A stretch of 64,000 nt of DNA. Origin: Pezizomycotina sp. ARF18 (taxonomy: Eukaryota > Ascomycota). Made by a program: the position numbers and the translations under genes. A model generated the notes under the pieces. That model was not told the DNA's origin. It did not search any database and saw nothing but the letters and a program-made list of their open reading frames with translations. This document shows, one piece after another, positions 11,484-24,628 of this stretch. The stretch is taken from positions 268,166 to 332,165 of the forward strand of contig AZLU01000006.1 of NCBI GenBank assembly GCA_002224055.1. The letters are read 5' to 3'. The stretch's first letter is position 1. Each line of letters starts with the position of its first letter.

Positions 11484-13298
11484 CTTAGAAGGTCGAAGTA
11501 GATAATATCCAAGCCAATCGTAAAATGCGCATCCTTCCCTTAGACTTTCGACAAGTCCGAGTACGTCCTTTAATATCGGCTCGTTCCTGTGGTTAGGCCA
11601 GAATGCAATATCCACAACAACCAAATCATCTCGACAGGGCAAACATCGCCGTTATATATTCACTCATCCAGGGGACTAAATCCTCTAAGACAACCCGGCT
11701 GAACGGTTTAGGGAAGCAGAAACACCGATAGCAAAAAAAAAAAAAAAAAAAAAAAAAGCAATAAGAAAAAGAAACGGGAAAATCTGTTCCTGGCGCTTGT
11801 CGTGCGCAGCTCGCCGTAAAACGACTAATCAGGGCTAATTCTTTTGGCGTCCGAATAGCGAAAGAGTTAGCCTTGGAGATATTAGCTTAGGGCAATTTGT
11901 GTTGAAGGAAGCTAATGAGGTGATCAATTTTTCCTTAGGGTTCAATATCAAAAACATCCGTTCGACAGCTACTAGTTGCAGTGTAGCTGTAACGTCGATC
12001 GGCGTTCCCCCATTCGATATTCAGGAACACTTGGGAGGCGGGCAAATTTCAATCCCTACCAAGGCCGTCCTGATTTCGTTGGAGGTAGATTTTTTCATAA
12101 TACCCGTGGTAGCCCGGGAGGCTTTCTGTTTAGCTCTCCCGCTTTCCGGGTTCCTTCAGTGGCTGTTCCTATGATGTCAATATGTGCGAACATCTCCCGT
12201 CGACAAAAATCCCTTGGGAGGGTTAAGAGGTGTGTTACCAAGGTGCAGCCTTGAGCTTGGAAGAGCTTAGGGAGTGCTTGAGGGAGCTTGGTTGCTCTTC
12301 CCTTTTGCATCCTCCATAGCGGCCGGAAGGCCCAATTGAGATAAGCGTCAAGATATACAAGACATCAAAGGATGGTTAGACCTGCTCGAGAAGGTATAGT
12401 CTGGGTTTATGGAGTTAAGGACGAGGAGGTTTTTTGGAAGCCTGCAACCAAAGACTCGGATCCGACTAAACGAAACGGCGAGCGGGAGGGAAATCAATCC
12501 TGATTAGTTATTAGGTCAGATCTCTCCAATCTGTATCTTTGTTCGAAATACTAGGTAAAAGCCAAGAGAAAAAAAGAAAAGAGAAGAAAAGTACAAGCAA
12601 AAGAGGAAGAGTTACCAAAACTGTCAACAAGGAAGACGAAAAAAAGAAAAGAAAGAGCAAGCTACAATAGCTCTTGAACACGGTTAACTGGTCCTAGCAT
12701 CCAATATTCTAGACATTTTGCAAGTTTTAGTGATGCAAGCGAACGGTCACTCTGGTGTAGCATTCCAGATGCGGAAACACCAGCCTTTAGCCCAGACGGA
12801 TGTAAGCATAGCGCCCTTCCACAGAATATTCCATAATGATTCTATAGACACATAATTGGATGCTAAAGCTCGCAGCCACTCTGGATCTTCATCCTGAAAA
12901 GGGCTTGATCGATGGAACATTTTGACGTTTCCGAGTATCCGGGCTAACGTCTTTGTTCTCTCGGTGGCGAGACTTCCTTGGCCTTCAGAAAGAGTAGAAC
13001 GCCTAAAAAGGACATCCGAGGAAAACAGAATTCCAGCTTATACCAGGAACGGAAGTCGATATCACATTGACGGTTAAGGCGCGTAAAGAATAGGTATTGT
13101 TGTCACATGAGAATTGGAGACTCTGATGGCGATAGCAAGTTGTAGCAATAGAAAATCTTTGTTCAGATATAGTTCAAATCTTCAGAGATGTAAACACCAA
13201 ATGCATTAGACGAAAAGAGGGGGGGGGGGGGGATGAGAAAGTTAAAAAGCAAAATGAAAATGTGGGGGTAGACTAGTATACAATCTATTCGGCGTTTT
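11484..13298. other. 1.8 kb spacer with A25 and G14 tracts
   Basis: This spacer holds an A25 run (11733-11757), purine-rich AAAGAAAAG blocks at 12550-12660 and a G14 run (13219-13232). Overlapping frames at 11899-12254 (+) have a faint Gly/Arg/Phe-rich look but conflict with one another and show no domain. A 95-codon open stretch on the minus strand is listed separately. Confidence 0.45.
12747..13037 (-). other. Open frame without upstream Met, possible exon or gene remnant
   Basis: A 96-codon open frame runs from just after a TAA at 13038-13040 to a TGA at 12747. It reads with normal protein composition (FSSDVLFRR, KTLARILGNVKMFHR, DEDPEWLRALASNYVSI, SLWNILWKG, WAKGWCFRIWNATPE) and has five Trp in its last 50 residues. 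The only internal Mets are late. I recognise no family. It could be the last exon of an unannotated gene, a decayed gene, or chance. Confidence 0.25.
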
Positions 13299-15164
13299 TT
13301 AGCGCCATTTGAGGGTAAGAATTACGTTGAATAGTAACAATACTTGTACCTGACTTTCTCTTTTCTTTCCTTTTTTAATCCAGAACTTGATGACATTATC
13401 CAAGCCGCCAGTAACAACCTTACTGGATTCCTGAGGATGCCATTGGCAAGCCACAATTGGTCCCTCGCTCGCCCTGATCTTGTCGTACATCTTGCAGGTC
13501 TTCCAGTCCCAGAAACAGACCCAACCGCCAGAGTCACCGCTCATCAGGAACTGGCCGTCAGGCGATATCGACACGTCGATGGCGTAACCGGCGTTGTTGT
13601 GCCCGCGGAAGCTCTTCTTGCGGTTCTGACGGAACCTCTCGGTGGTGGCGTAAACGACGACCTGGTTGTCTGCAGATTGGAAGGCCACGTACTTCCCGTT
13701 CGGATGCAGACAAGATCTGACCATCGAGTACATGTACGGCTCAGCGATGAACTTGATGGGTACAGGAATACCGTATTCCCAGGCGCGGAGAGACTTGTCG
13801 TCAGAGGTGGAGATGAATCGCCGGTTCTGGTCGACGAACGTCAGGGTGTTGACCGGGCCCAAATGATGATCGTACTCCTGTACGACGTTCGCCGTTCTTG
13901 TGTCGAACTGGATGATCTTCTTGTCGGACATACCGGTTATAAATTCGTGATGATAGGCAGGGTCAGGGTTATACCGGATGCAGTGCGGTATCTTGCCCGT
14001 CGAGAACTGTTTATGCACTGGCCCGTCTCCGTATCCCACAGTTTCATCTTGCGGTCGTACGAGGCTGACAGGAACTGTGTGCCATCGTTGTTGAACGTAA
14101 TATCGTTGACCATCTTCACGTGACCGTCGTACGTCCGTAGAAGCTCCCTCTGGTGATAGACATCCCATATCTTGATCTTGTTATCCGCAGAGGCACTCAA
14201 TAGCAGATGCCCGCTGTTTGGGAAAAAGCGCAAAGCAGTAATAGGCTTTGTATGCCCCTTCCAGGTGTGTACGAGTTCTTGGGTATGTAATTTGTCGAGC
14301 TTCCAACTTCTTTCTTGAGGTTGATATCCAGATCTTGAGGCACATGCATATACGTCCGCCCTTGGTAATCTCTCTCTTGACTTCCGTGGAAGGTTGTCCG
14401 CTCGACACCCGAAGTGTTGACATCCAAGTAGTCCTTTCCAGCCTTGTCGATAATGGGGTTCGATACAGGTGCCACCGTCTCGGTTCGTACTCAGGTTCCT
14501 CTTCGCCGCTCGCCGGCTCGTCGTCTGACGCGCTCTCGTCGTTCTTGTATTTCGCCCAAGGCCCAATATACGCTCCCTCTCCATCTACTATCGACGTATC
14601 TCCCTTTTTCTGCCTCTTCCGCTTGAACGCCTGCGTCTCCTGCTTCGATGGCCGATACTCGACGCTGTTTTTCCTCCGTACTGCAGCGCGGCTCCTGGTC
14701 GCCAATCATGTTTCTTGGGTTGGAAGGGTCTGCGGCGTAACCTAACGACGCGAACGTGCGCTGGTTCGTAGTAAACGTGGAATTCGAGAGCGCTGTCTCC
14801 TCGGCAAATCCAGTAAGGACGTTTTTGCGCTTTAACGATCCGTCGTTCGCCTTGAATGGATTTGCCGGACCGTGAAGGGGTTTGTACAGGTCGTCGTAGG
14901 TGGCGTTGTATGATATCGTCGTGTCGGTCGGTTTGACGAGCATTTGCTGCAAGAGCATGGGGTCCTGCGAGATGTTAGCTATACCTATAAGGGAGATTGA
15001 GCCTTCACGGCAAACAATGCGACTGCTTACGTCTGTGAGACATCTGGAGCTGCGTTGAGGGCAGCTCCCGTCGAAGGAGGCAAAGATAGCGATGGCGGGC
15101 CGGGAGCTGGTGCCATCGGTGCGTCTTCATCATCGCTCGACGCGTAAGATACAAGGGCGGACAT
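13299..15164 (-). CDS. PRP17: Pre-mRNA splicing factor Prp17/Cdc40, WD40 protein
   Basis: This is a second-step splicing factor of the spliceosome, nuclear. Exon 1 (15031-15164) starts [16 protein letters not shown]. An intron at 14965-15030 (GTAAGC donor, GCTAAC branch, CAG) leads to [20 protein letters not shown], then [35 protein letters not shown] and [17 protein letters not shown], all diagnostic of the Prp17 N-terminus. The WD40 propeller follows: [104 protein letters not shown] and [12 protein letters not shown]. The frame changes inside the propeller, just after TETGQCIN, where a single missing base separates two perfectly conserved halves; another change lies near 14470. The C-terminal tail after KFW is basic and may run past the true end. 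It shares a 540-base divergent promoter with folylpolyglutamate synthase. Confidence 0.95.
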
Positions 15165-15702
15165 TGTGTTGTCTAGGGGATTTGAAACCCAAGAATGGGG
15201 TGAAAAGGAAAGCTGGTGCTGGAGAAGTGACGATGTTGTTGAAGACGGTTAAAAAAAGTTAGGTCAGTCAAGAAAAGAGACTGAACATCGAAATCTTCGT
15301 TCGCAGAGCCGCAGATTTCTGGAAACCGGTGCTTATGTAATCAACTTGGAGTTTTCCGAGACACTTTGCTTTTTCTACTTCTCTCACGCCTCTTTCTCCC
15401 GAGAGATCCATGTCAGGTACAACGCAACTCGCTCCCGTATTAAGCTTATTTTCCACCGTGTTTTGTATAGGGAATCCGGACTTGCAGGAAAATTTTGCCT
15501 GGGTTGGTTGGTCAGCATCTCCAGAGAGCATATTCCAACCAAAAAGTCTATGAGTAACACTTAAACACCTGTAAGAAGTATAAAGAGAGGGGGGGAATGC
15601 AACTCCCATTACCATTCATCTCAGCTTTTAGCCACCATCGTCATCTTCTGTTTTCAAAAGAATTATTACAAGATCTTTCAAACCTCGGGTGCTATTTAAC
15701 TC
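15165..15702. promoter_or_regulatory. Shared divergent promoter region, PRP17 / FPGS
   Basis: This is a 538-base spacer between two divergent starts, with pyrimidine-rich blocks on the FPGS side (about 15600-15690). A frame at 15268-15615 (-) has no recognisable protein character. No specific binding site is claimed. Confidence 0.5.
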
Positions 15703-17660
15703 AATGGCTTCGTCCAAAGAAGGAAGATCCTATGCGGTAAGTTTGGGTGGTATAGATACATATATATATATATATATATATTTTTCGTCTTTCTTGATGC
15801 GGAGATTCCCCAGATTATAGTAATATCACAGGCATTATTGTCATCCTATCATACTTTGCAAGGATATATATTATTGAAAAAGTCTCCACGAAAACGTTGA
15901 AAAAGTGTTCACAGGCTTACATTTTAACCGGTTTCACGGTTGTTTCTTATAGGATGCCATTGCGACGTTAAATTCGTTGCAATCGAACTTCGCGACCCTC
16001 GAAGCCGTAAGGAAGCGGATGAAGGAAGCGAGCAAAGCCGTATAGTTGACGATCCTATGCCGGATACAATCGCATGGTTCCAAAGGATAGGATACGAAGT
16101 CTGAACCCGATCTCCTTCCTCTACTCTTCACCTCTCTTTGAAAAAAAAAAATATCTTATTAACCGCCGGTCCTAACAAAGTGTCTCCCGTAGCCGTCAGA
16201 CTTCGACCGCCTAAACATAATCCACGTCGCCGGCACAAAAGGGAAAGGCTCAACATGCGCCTTCGCCTCCTCCATTCTCAGGCAGTACAAGCAGTCCAAG
16301 CTGCAGTTCCCCACCAAGCTCGGCTTGTACACTTCCCCCACTTAAAAGCCGTCCGAGAGCGCATCCAGATCGACAACAAGCCCATATCCGAAGAACTCTT
16401 CGCCCGCTACTTCTTCGAAGTCTACGACCGGGTCGAAAAGGCCGTCGCCGATGAAAAGCTCGACCCGTCGTCGAGGCCGGCTTATTTCCGCTTCCTGACC
16501 ATGCTCGCGATGCACGTGTACATGCAGGAGAAGATAGACACGCTGGTGCTCGAGGTCGGCGTCGGCGGCCGATACGACTCGACGAACATCGTCGTTAAAC
16601 CGACGGTTACGGGCGTGTCCAGCTTGGGGATCGACCACGTCGCCGTGCTGGGTAACACGATCGAAGACATTGCATTCCAGAAGGCGGGGATATTCAAGAC
16701 CGGTGCGAAGGCGTTTACGGTGGAGCAGGTACCCGAGGCTATGGCTGTCCTGCGGAAGTGCGCTGAAGAGAGGCAGACGACGCTCGATGTCGCGAGCGTA
16801 CACCCGGATATCAGGAGCATTAAACTGGGGCTCGCGGGCGAGTTCCAAAAGTCGAATGCGTCGTTAGCATTGGCTTTGGTCACGGAACACATGAGACGGT
16901 GCGGGCACTCTGATGTCGAAGTGAACCATGAAAAGCCTTTGGGCGAGGAAATCAAGAAGGGCCTAGAGACGGCGATATGGCCCGGAAGATGCCAGGTAAA
17001 GAATGAGGGTAGGATACAGTGGTGTATCGATGGCGCGCATACAAAGGAAAGCATCGAAGCCGCTGTAAATTGGTTTGCAGGCCTCGTAAACGAGTAACTA
17101 AACTTTAATCTCCTATATTTTGCTTGTCATAACAAGTCTAATAATAATCATTATTTTTAGGCACAAAACGCCGAAGCTTCGAGTCTTGATGTTCAACCAG
17201 CAAACGAGAGACGCCCCAACCCTCGTACGGTACCTTCACGACACAGTATCTCGGAAAGTCGGGCAGGACAACCTTTTCACACACGTAATATTCTGCACCA
17301 ACACGCCGTACAAAGACGCCGGTGATGATCCAGGTTTGTTCCAACCACACTCCACCATTCTCAATTTAGTTTTTAGTTAAAGATAATCCACTGACACTAC
17401 ATCTATTAAAAAGATCACGTGAACACCAACGCCAACACGCAAGCCGTTTTGGAGCTGACGGTGCAAAAGGGCTTAGCAGAAGCATGGAAAGAAATCGACC
17501 CGACGTCGACGGTATACGTTTTCCGTTCGATTGAGGAAGGGGTCAATCTGATAAGGGCGATAGAAGGCGAAGTTCAGGCGTTCGTGGCGGGTCACTGCAC
17601 CTCGTCGGTGGCTTCCTCGAGGTCATCGAGAATGGGGAGGACATGTGGCAGCCGAAATAA
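15703..17660 (+). CDS. MET7: Folylpolyglutamate synthase
   Basis: The enzyme adds glutamates to tetrahydrofolate using ATP, retaining folates in cytosol and mitochondria and supporting methionine synthesis. Exon 1 encodes [11 protein letters not shown]; an intron at 15737-15952 follows; exon 2 reads [19 protein letters not shown] and WFQRIGYE. A second intron (about 16098-16186, weak donor GTCTGA, branch CTAAC) precedes [18 protein letters not shown], the ATP-binding P-loop. Then come [67 protein letters not shown] and [19 protein letters not shown] third intron (about 17098-17160) leads to [15 protein letters not shown] and FTHVIFCTN, a fourth lies at about 17331-17416, and the tail is [18 protein letters not shown], stopping at 17660. 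Frame changes occur near 16045, just upstream of the P-loop and near 17590. Length and motif order are normal for the family. Confidence 0.95.
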
Positions 17661-20600
17661 ATAAAATTTATTGACAAATGAGAAGGCTGTGGCTCAAGTA
17701 TTTCACCGGGTAAGGATATTATATTTGTATATATATTATCGAAATCCATAAAAAACGGGAAAAAAAAAAAAAATACCCTTGCATATAGTTAAGTACTTCA
17801 ACAGTATCACACAAAGAACACCTTAGGATAAACGGTAAAAAACGCTTCGCCATTATTGTTGTTTCTTTCAACCTGTAGCGCCTTGCACGCTCATACTTCC
17901 TTGAACTGAGGTATACCTCAGTAACAAATCTGCGTTTTATCGCGCAAAAAATTTCTGTAACTTCCTTTTCCAATATCGAAATATCGAAGATCCTGAATAT
18001 ATTCCTTCCCTTATTGCGAAGCTTAAATGCAGGGATTCGAGAAAAGAGAAAAAAAAGAAAGCTTCCGGGGAAGCTGGAAACTTTCTAAATGTAGCATTCG
18101 CATTTAGCGACTATTACTACTACATAGCGAATTAGAATAGCCCATCTGTTCGCGCAAGAACCCAGTACAGTGTTTATTAGGTGAGACAAAATATACTATA
18201 AACGGAGCTAATTCTCGTTTTCCTCCGTGCCGAAGCTTTGCCGTAAGATCTTTTCCCCCAAGCCGCAAATTTAAAGTAAGAGATGCAAGCTGCACTGACG
18301 TTGCAGAACTGAAAAAAAAAAAAGTAGAATTAAATGCAAAAAATAAACTAATTCCTATTGATCCAAATCGCTCGAGCTTATTCTACACGTGGAATTGAAG
18401 CCCAAGAGCAAAGTATTTCGAAAAAGCTTGTGATTGTAGAACAGAACAGCCGTGCTTCAGATCTATACGCCCCAGGGGGATTCCGTGCAACAGCCACCAG
18501 TCCAACATTAGAGTGCGTAAGTCCCTTTTTCCATGTATCCGAACAGCAGTATTTTAGACGAACCGGTCCTGAACAGTTACATGACGTCTAAAACACAGCT
18601 CCGTCATGCAAGGAACTTTAATATTGGCATTCTGCTTCTTGTGCGGCGGATTACTTTTGTTCATACTGGTACCGCACAACATTTTCAAGCGGTAGTATTG
18701 TACCTGTACCAATTGTGAAGGAGAGAAAAGGAGGGGGTTAAAGTAGGCTTCCAATTTACGATAGCAGTTACAATACAATCTCCATAATGAACCTGCAACT
18801 TCGCTTACCCCTTACAATGAAATTTGACAAAACATGCAAATTTTATCTTAAAAAAAAAAAAAAAAGACCTGCTGAAGCTGTTGCAGTCCCCGTGATGTTA
18901 ATCTTGCGTAGGGTTGCTTAAGCAGCACCAGCAGCATTAGGAGAGAAGAACCTGGTGGTGGTGGTGGTTAATCAAGTAATGCATAAGGGGTTAAGCAGGC
19001 GCCCTGTTAACGAGCGCCATGTTCGAAATTAGGCGTAGATACTTATAAGATAATACAAAATGCTGTGAGCCTGCGTTGTTCTTTTAATAATATAATAGTA
19101 TAATAATAGCAAAGCCGCTTGTAATTGTAGAAATTGTAGAAGCTGTAGATATATGTAGATCGTTCGTACCTTTGGTTCATCGGAGATTCTATTGTTCGAA
19201 CATTCGGGGAGGGCTTTCCTTTCATCACACCACGCAAGGAAAAAAATTTTTTTGTTCTTTTTCGGAACTTGCAGAACAGCCGATCCAAGCAAGCAATTAA
19301 AGAGAGCTCTTAAAGAAGGAAAAAAATAGGAAGCGGAGGATCTGGGGTCTGATTCTGGAGCTGGTTGTAGGATCTATATGAGCAGCGCGCCTGCTATCGA
19401 AATCAGCAGAAGTAACGACAACGATATTAACAATTTCAAAAGCAGCAGCAGCAAAAGCAGCGCCATAGCAACAACCCTGGAATCCAAGTACGAAAGCAGT
19501 CCACTACTACTGGAGCAGAAAAGGAAGCATCGTCGTCAACTTCCGGAAGCGATACAACAAGCACTGCGACAAAACAACAAGAAGAACGGCATACTATAAA
19601 GCTTGAAGCCCATCTTTCGGAACCAATTCACCATCCTCTAGCGAATTTTGAAGTGTTCTTGCGGCATTTCTTTCAACTTCCCCATCTACCCTTTTTTGCA
19701 AAGAGTAAACAATCGAAGGACCTGGTTGCAAGTTGACGATTTTAGCCTACGGCGATGTATTGATCTTCCCTTTGATTGATTACATCAACCTTTTTGTTGT
19801 TTTTGTTCAATTTTTTTTTTTTTTTTGAACGACGACGATTTGCCAACGAAATTACGATCGTGAACCAGACCAATCGGTCTTCACCAAACGCCAAAAGGAC
19901 AGAAGCCAATTTTTGAAATTAAAGGTACGAGGACATTAGCGCTACTGCGATCGAGGGGCATTAAGAGAAGAAAGAATTGGCGCCATGAACGGTAGTGGGT
20001 AGGCTGTTTGAGCTAACAATTTGGTGGTTTCAACAGTAATAAATCATTAAAAAAAAATTTTTTTTATTACTTGAACCTACCGCCCATTAAACAATTAAAG
20101 GAGGCAAAGGGGAAGGTAAGCGTCGTCCGTTGTCCCTTCACTCTTATTGTTTATTTCTCCCCTCCGACTCTATCCTCCGGATGAATACCTTGCAGAACGA
20201 AATCTTTTTGTAAAGAAGATACATCACTTCACGCTTCTCACAACGGTTATTGGCTGTATTATTGATTTTTTATTTTTAGGAATCTTCTCCCCAGCTTTTT
20301 TCTACCAATTGCTCCTCCGGTACACGACAAGAAGTGCTTGTTGCTTTTATCCTTCCGCTGTTGCTACTTGTTCCCGGTACCCATCTCCTGGACTACCACG
20401 TCTGGCTCGTGACGAAACAGCAACCCATACTACAAGAGCACAGGAAGTAGAAAGGAAGGAAGTACAGTGCACAGAGTGTACACGGCAATATAAGATAAAG
20501 TGAGGGATAAAAGAAAGAAAAAAAGATTTATATACGGAGGGAGTAATAAATAATTAATCAAGGGCCGTGGGAAGACGAGAGAAAAAATTCACAGACTTTT

Positions 20601-21028
20601 TCTTTTTTACTACGCACACGTATTAATCTTCTCTTTCCGGACGGTTTTAAATTATATACTATTCTATTATTATTTTTTAATTAATCGTATATTTACTCCT
20701 CCCTTATCCCCCTCCCCCATTCTCCTTTATGGTCACCGTCGTACCCTCGAAACAATTTTCTCCTAAACAATCGCTGTAACGGCCTGTCAAGCAAAAGATC
20801 AGAGACGGTTTCTTTCATCTCTGGTGTTTGGCAGGGCATCACCTAAAGAAAAAATTCCTTATCTCTATCCCTTTTACTTTATCAACAAAACTAAAAAAAA
20901 ACGGACCCTATTTTTGCGTGCGACCGTCGAGGAACGACAAACATCATAAAAATTGACTCCCCCACAGGGCCTTCTTTCGGTAATCAGCCTTTGGGAGCAA
21001 AGGTCTGCAATTCAAAGGCAACGGTAAC
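17661..21028. other. 3.4 kb AT-rich spacer, one doubtful small frame
   Basis: The spacer holds A13-A15 runs, an A/T palindromic run at about 20049-20065 and a GGT repeat near 18950-18970. A 73-codon frame at 19378-19599 (+) begins MSSAPAIEISRSNDND and is Ser/Asn/Lys-rich. It could be leader sequence of the downstream gene or a short peptide, but has no domain. The last 400 bases are probably the promoter and leader of the gene starting at 21029. Confidence 0.4.
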
Positions 21029-23021
21029 ATGTCGACACCCGACGCGAAGGGCGCCCAAGCGGCGCCAGCGGGTTTAAGAACCTCCGGGCGATGTTCGAGC
21101 AAGCGGGCTCGTCGTCGCCCCAGTCACCAGCCGCCTCGCCGCAGCCGAGCCGTTCAAACCCAAACCAACGGCCGCGTAAAGACGAATTTCGTCGCCATCG
21201 AGGGGCAAAACGGCCAGGTTGGTCTCAGGAGGCTGGACGACCTGGGCAATCCAACCTCAATCTCCCCGACCCCGCCTGGAACCCCGGAAAAATGCCGACG
21301 ACGCCTGGCTTGGCCGAGAAAAGGAGGACACGCTATTTCAAAAGCTGGAACAAGAGGCGGAGAAGCCGAAAGATGAAGCACCAGCTGTGCCCGCAACAAC
21401 TCCCGGCTGAAAAGGCGTGGGGGAGAAACAGAAGGAACCTGAACCGGCACCAGAGCCGGAGAAACCCAAGGAAGAGGCGCCAGCTCTATTCCAACCCAGA
21501 ACCGGAGAAGGAAAAGGAAGAGGAGCCAGCACATGCTCCCGAGGTGAAAAAGGAGGAACCAGCCATCACAGAGAATAAGAAGCCTGGAAAACTGAACCTG
21601 AAGGCACCCGCCGATCCAAATCGCCATCAGCAACTTCTCCTATCGAACCGAAGAAGCTTGTTATTAAAGATTTCCAACCTGCGAAGGAAACCGCTTCAAA
21701 GCCAACCAATGCGAAGAACAAGACACAGAAAAGAAAGTCGCCAAGAAAGAGGAACCTAAAGCCGAATCCTCTAAGAAGAAGGCTGAGAAGGCGCCAGCGA
21801 AGGTGAAGCCGGCGCTTGCAAAGGCTGCGAGATTAAGCCTGTTGAGGAGAAGAAGACCTGTTACTTCGGAATTGGAAAAGAAGGAACCTGTGGCCCCTGC
21901 TGAGTCCTCGGAACCCGCAAAGAGCCCTGCGCCTGCACCCGAGGATGAGCTTGCAAAGGCTACGGAGGAAATGAAGATTGCGAATGACGAGCCAGGTAGT
22001 GAACATGCCGAAGAGGAGGAAGTAAACCTATCGTCCCGGTTGAAGTTGTACCTCCGACTCCTGTAGCTACCGATGCGCCCATGAGCCCTCCGCCGAAGCC
22101 AAAAACCCGCGGTAAATCAAAGGAGAGGAAGCTTGCTTCGCGAAACCACGGCCATCGTCCTCCGCCGCAACAGTCGACCGAGGCCATCCGCAGTGACTAC
22201 TCGTCCTAAATCCTCCTTCGGAATAAACCCCAAGAAGGACTTCGTGCCGAAGACGCCAACACGCTCTTCTACATTCGCTATGGGTGGATCTAAGCCTCCT
22301 CTTCCTACTAACAATGCCACTCCGAAGCGGCCAGTCTCCATGATGACGCCCATGGAAAGGACCAAGTCTTCGGAGAAGACTTTCGTGATGCCCGCGCAGG
22401 AGCACTTCGTCAAGCCCACGCCGAAGCCGTTACGATACCATCGAGCCCAGAAATCCTTCCGCCTACGGACCCACCGCTTCGTCGGCTCAAAAGTCGCACG
22501 GGCCAATCAGCCCTACAGCGGTCAGCCACGCCGCAAAGTTCCCTTTCACCGGTCGTCCTAAGACTCCTAATCATCTGAACGTTAACTCGAAGCAAGGTGT
22601 ACGTACTGCCAAATCTGCTGCCTCGTCACCGACAAAAGCTGACCCGAGGGCTCAGGAGAGAGAACCTCGTCCCGTCAATCTATGACTCCGACCACAGTTC
22701 GAACAACAGCAACCGCAAGAGCATCGATTCAAGCTTCCTTGCAAGGCTCTCTCGGCCGACCGCTGCGAGCGCTAACAAAGTCATCGACAAGAAGGCAATC
22801 GTTTCACAGTCCCCAAGAAGGTCGGCTGAAAGACGACGGAGGATAAAGAAGGACGGCACTCTACTACTGACGACGATGACCACAGCCACCGCGCGGAACT
22901 CCTGTCTACCACCAGCGGCGATGATATTCCTGATGTCGCACACCTGGACGAGATGGCAGAGGAGCATCCGGAACCGATCCAGGAGCAACCAATGGAGGCC
23001 GAGGCCGAAGAAACACATTAA
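21029..23021 (+). CDS. Lys/Pro/Ser-rich disordered protein, ascomycete family of unknown function
   Basis: The start at 21029 (MSTPDAKGAQAAP) is followed by GFKNLRAMFEQAGSSSPQSP and, in another frame, KTNFVAIEGQNGQVGLRR. From memory this FK-LRAMFE plus NFVAIE pair is an N-terminal signature of a conserved but uncharacterised Pezizomycotina family; I could not verify that. The middle is Lys/Glu/Pro/Ala-rich with KPEPEKPKEE-like repeats, then SSFGINPKKDFVPKTPTRSS, SKPPLPTNNATPKRP, SLSPGRPKTPNHL-type Ser/Pro sites and an acidic tail (DVAHLDEMAEEHPEPIQE) ending at TAA 23019-23021. No membrane segment or catalytic motif is visible. Low complexity makes the many frame changes hard to place. Ser-Pro and Thr-Pro motifs suggest phosphorylation, which is inference. 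Confidence 0.6.
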
Positions 23022-24628
23022 ACTAATATTCCCCCCCCCTCTTTATCTGCATGTGCGTTTTCTTTAAATCTTGCTTTCATTTCTCTTTTCCCCATTATCA
23101 CAAGTGTTTCTGAGTTCTTTTTTTCTTAAATTTGAGCGAATATGGTTTTTCTACTTTCATGCTATCTCTTCGATTTTCTTCTCAATTTCATACCCACACA
23201 CTCCTTGCAAAATTTTTCCTTTGTTTTAAGCGGAATTATTCGGATTTCTTTTTCTTTCTTTAATCTCTGTATACCAAAATTATATTTACTTTTAATTACA
23301 TGGATTCTCCACTGAACGGACAGATTTTTCTCCTCCTCCTGGATTCTCCTTTGTCTCTCCACACTATTTTGCCTCTCTACAGATCTCCACAATCCATCTA
23401 GACACTCCTTACCCTTGCTCTTTATTTTACTACTTTTCCCTAGCTCATAGCGTTTTACCCATGAACCTCCTGACACAACTGTCGTGAAATAATTTCCTTT
23501 GTCATATTTGTGTTTTCAAAACTTTTTCAGAGCTAGTTTCTTGATATATTCTCTACTTTATCAATGCCTCTTTTCTTGCTTTCTACTCTTATCCTCAATA
23601 TTTACTTTTTTTTGGTTCCAGTAAGTTTTGTTCTAGAGGGTGGTCATTTCATTTTTTTTTTTTTTTTCATTTTCTTCAGCGCGGAAGACAATCATTTTTC
23701 CAACAACACCAAGGACGACGAAAACGAAAATACTACTATACAAGAGGGGACAAAAATGCGACGGAGTTTCAGCCTTTTCGAATTCGGTGTTACAGCTGGG
23801 ATTGTCTCATTCGGAAAAGAACACTTATATAACGCCCGGGAAAATGCAAATTTTATGAGAAGAGGATAAACATGAGATCATGAGCCGAACGGAAAATACG
23901 ACAAAAAAATACGAAGACGATATATTACAGCGAAAAATATTTTCAAAAACAACTCAGCGATCTCTTTTCCAGCGTGCTCATGCTTTTCGGCTTTTTCGAC
24001 AGAATATTCTTGCGTCCTCTTTTCAAGATTTTGCGTTTTTGTCAGCGTTTCTTCTCTTCTTTTCCTTTCTATTCAGAATTTTATCAGCAGGGATCTCTAT
24101 AAGGGATAACATACAGCTTTATATATATCTTTTGGGATATATATGCTCTTTTACAATATTTAAAAACATAAAGAACGAAGAAAAACTGTAAGAGGCGAGA
24201 GAAAGATTACCCCGATGGATTAAACAAAGCTTAGGACTTGGAGAAAGAGAAAATTTGTCACTTCTTTATTATTTTCTATCTTCATACCTTCATGTTCGAG
24301 TATATAGATTACTTGTCATTGTTTTTCTTATTGCAGCAGTTTATTGGCTTTTTCCTTTTCCTTTTGTAATTAAATTTTTCACCCATTATTGAAGCTTCTC
24401 TTTTTTCGTAGTTTTTCCAGCATCTTAAAAAGAAAATATTGAAATTTAGAATCTTTCAAGATATCGTTCTTAAAGCAAGAAGGGGGAAGCTTACCGGTCC
24501 TTTCTTTTCTACTTTTTTGTACATAAGTCCCCGAATATTACAACAATTATCTGCAATACTCCGAACTTTTTTTTTTCGTGACATCATAACCCCTCTATCC
24601 AGCGAAGGTTCTTTCGTCCGATATACCC
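23022..24628. other. 1.6 kb AT-rich spacer, no gene seen
   Basis: The spacer is T-rich with long T and A runs. Frames at 23162-23476 (-) and 23564-23869 (+) are low-complexity. Nothing recognisable. Confidence 0.5.

Noticed and set aside
13344-14123. 259-codon plus-strand open frame
   Set aside because: It is antisense to the strongly conserved PRP17 WD40 propeller and has no protein character of its own.
16342-17054. Minus-strand frames of 168 and 190 codons
   Set aside because: Both are antisense shadows of the folylpolyglutamate synthase catalytic region.
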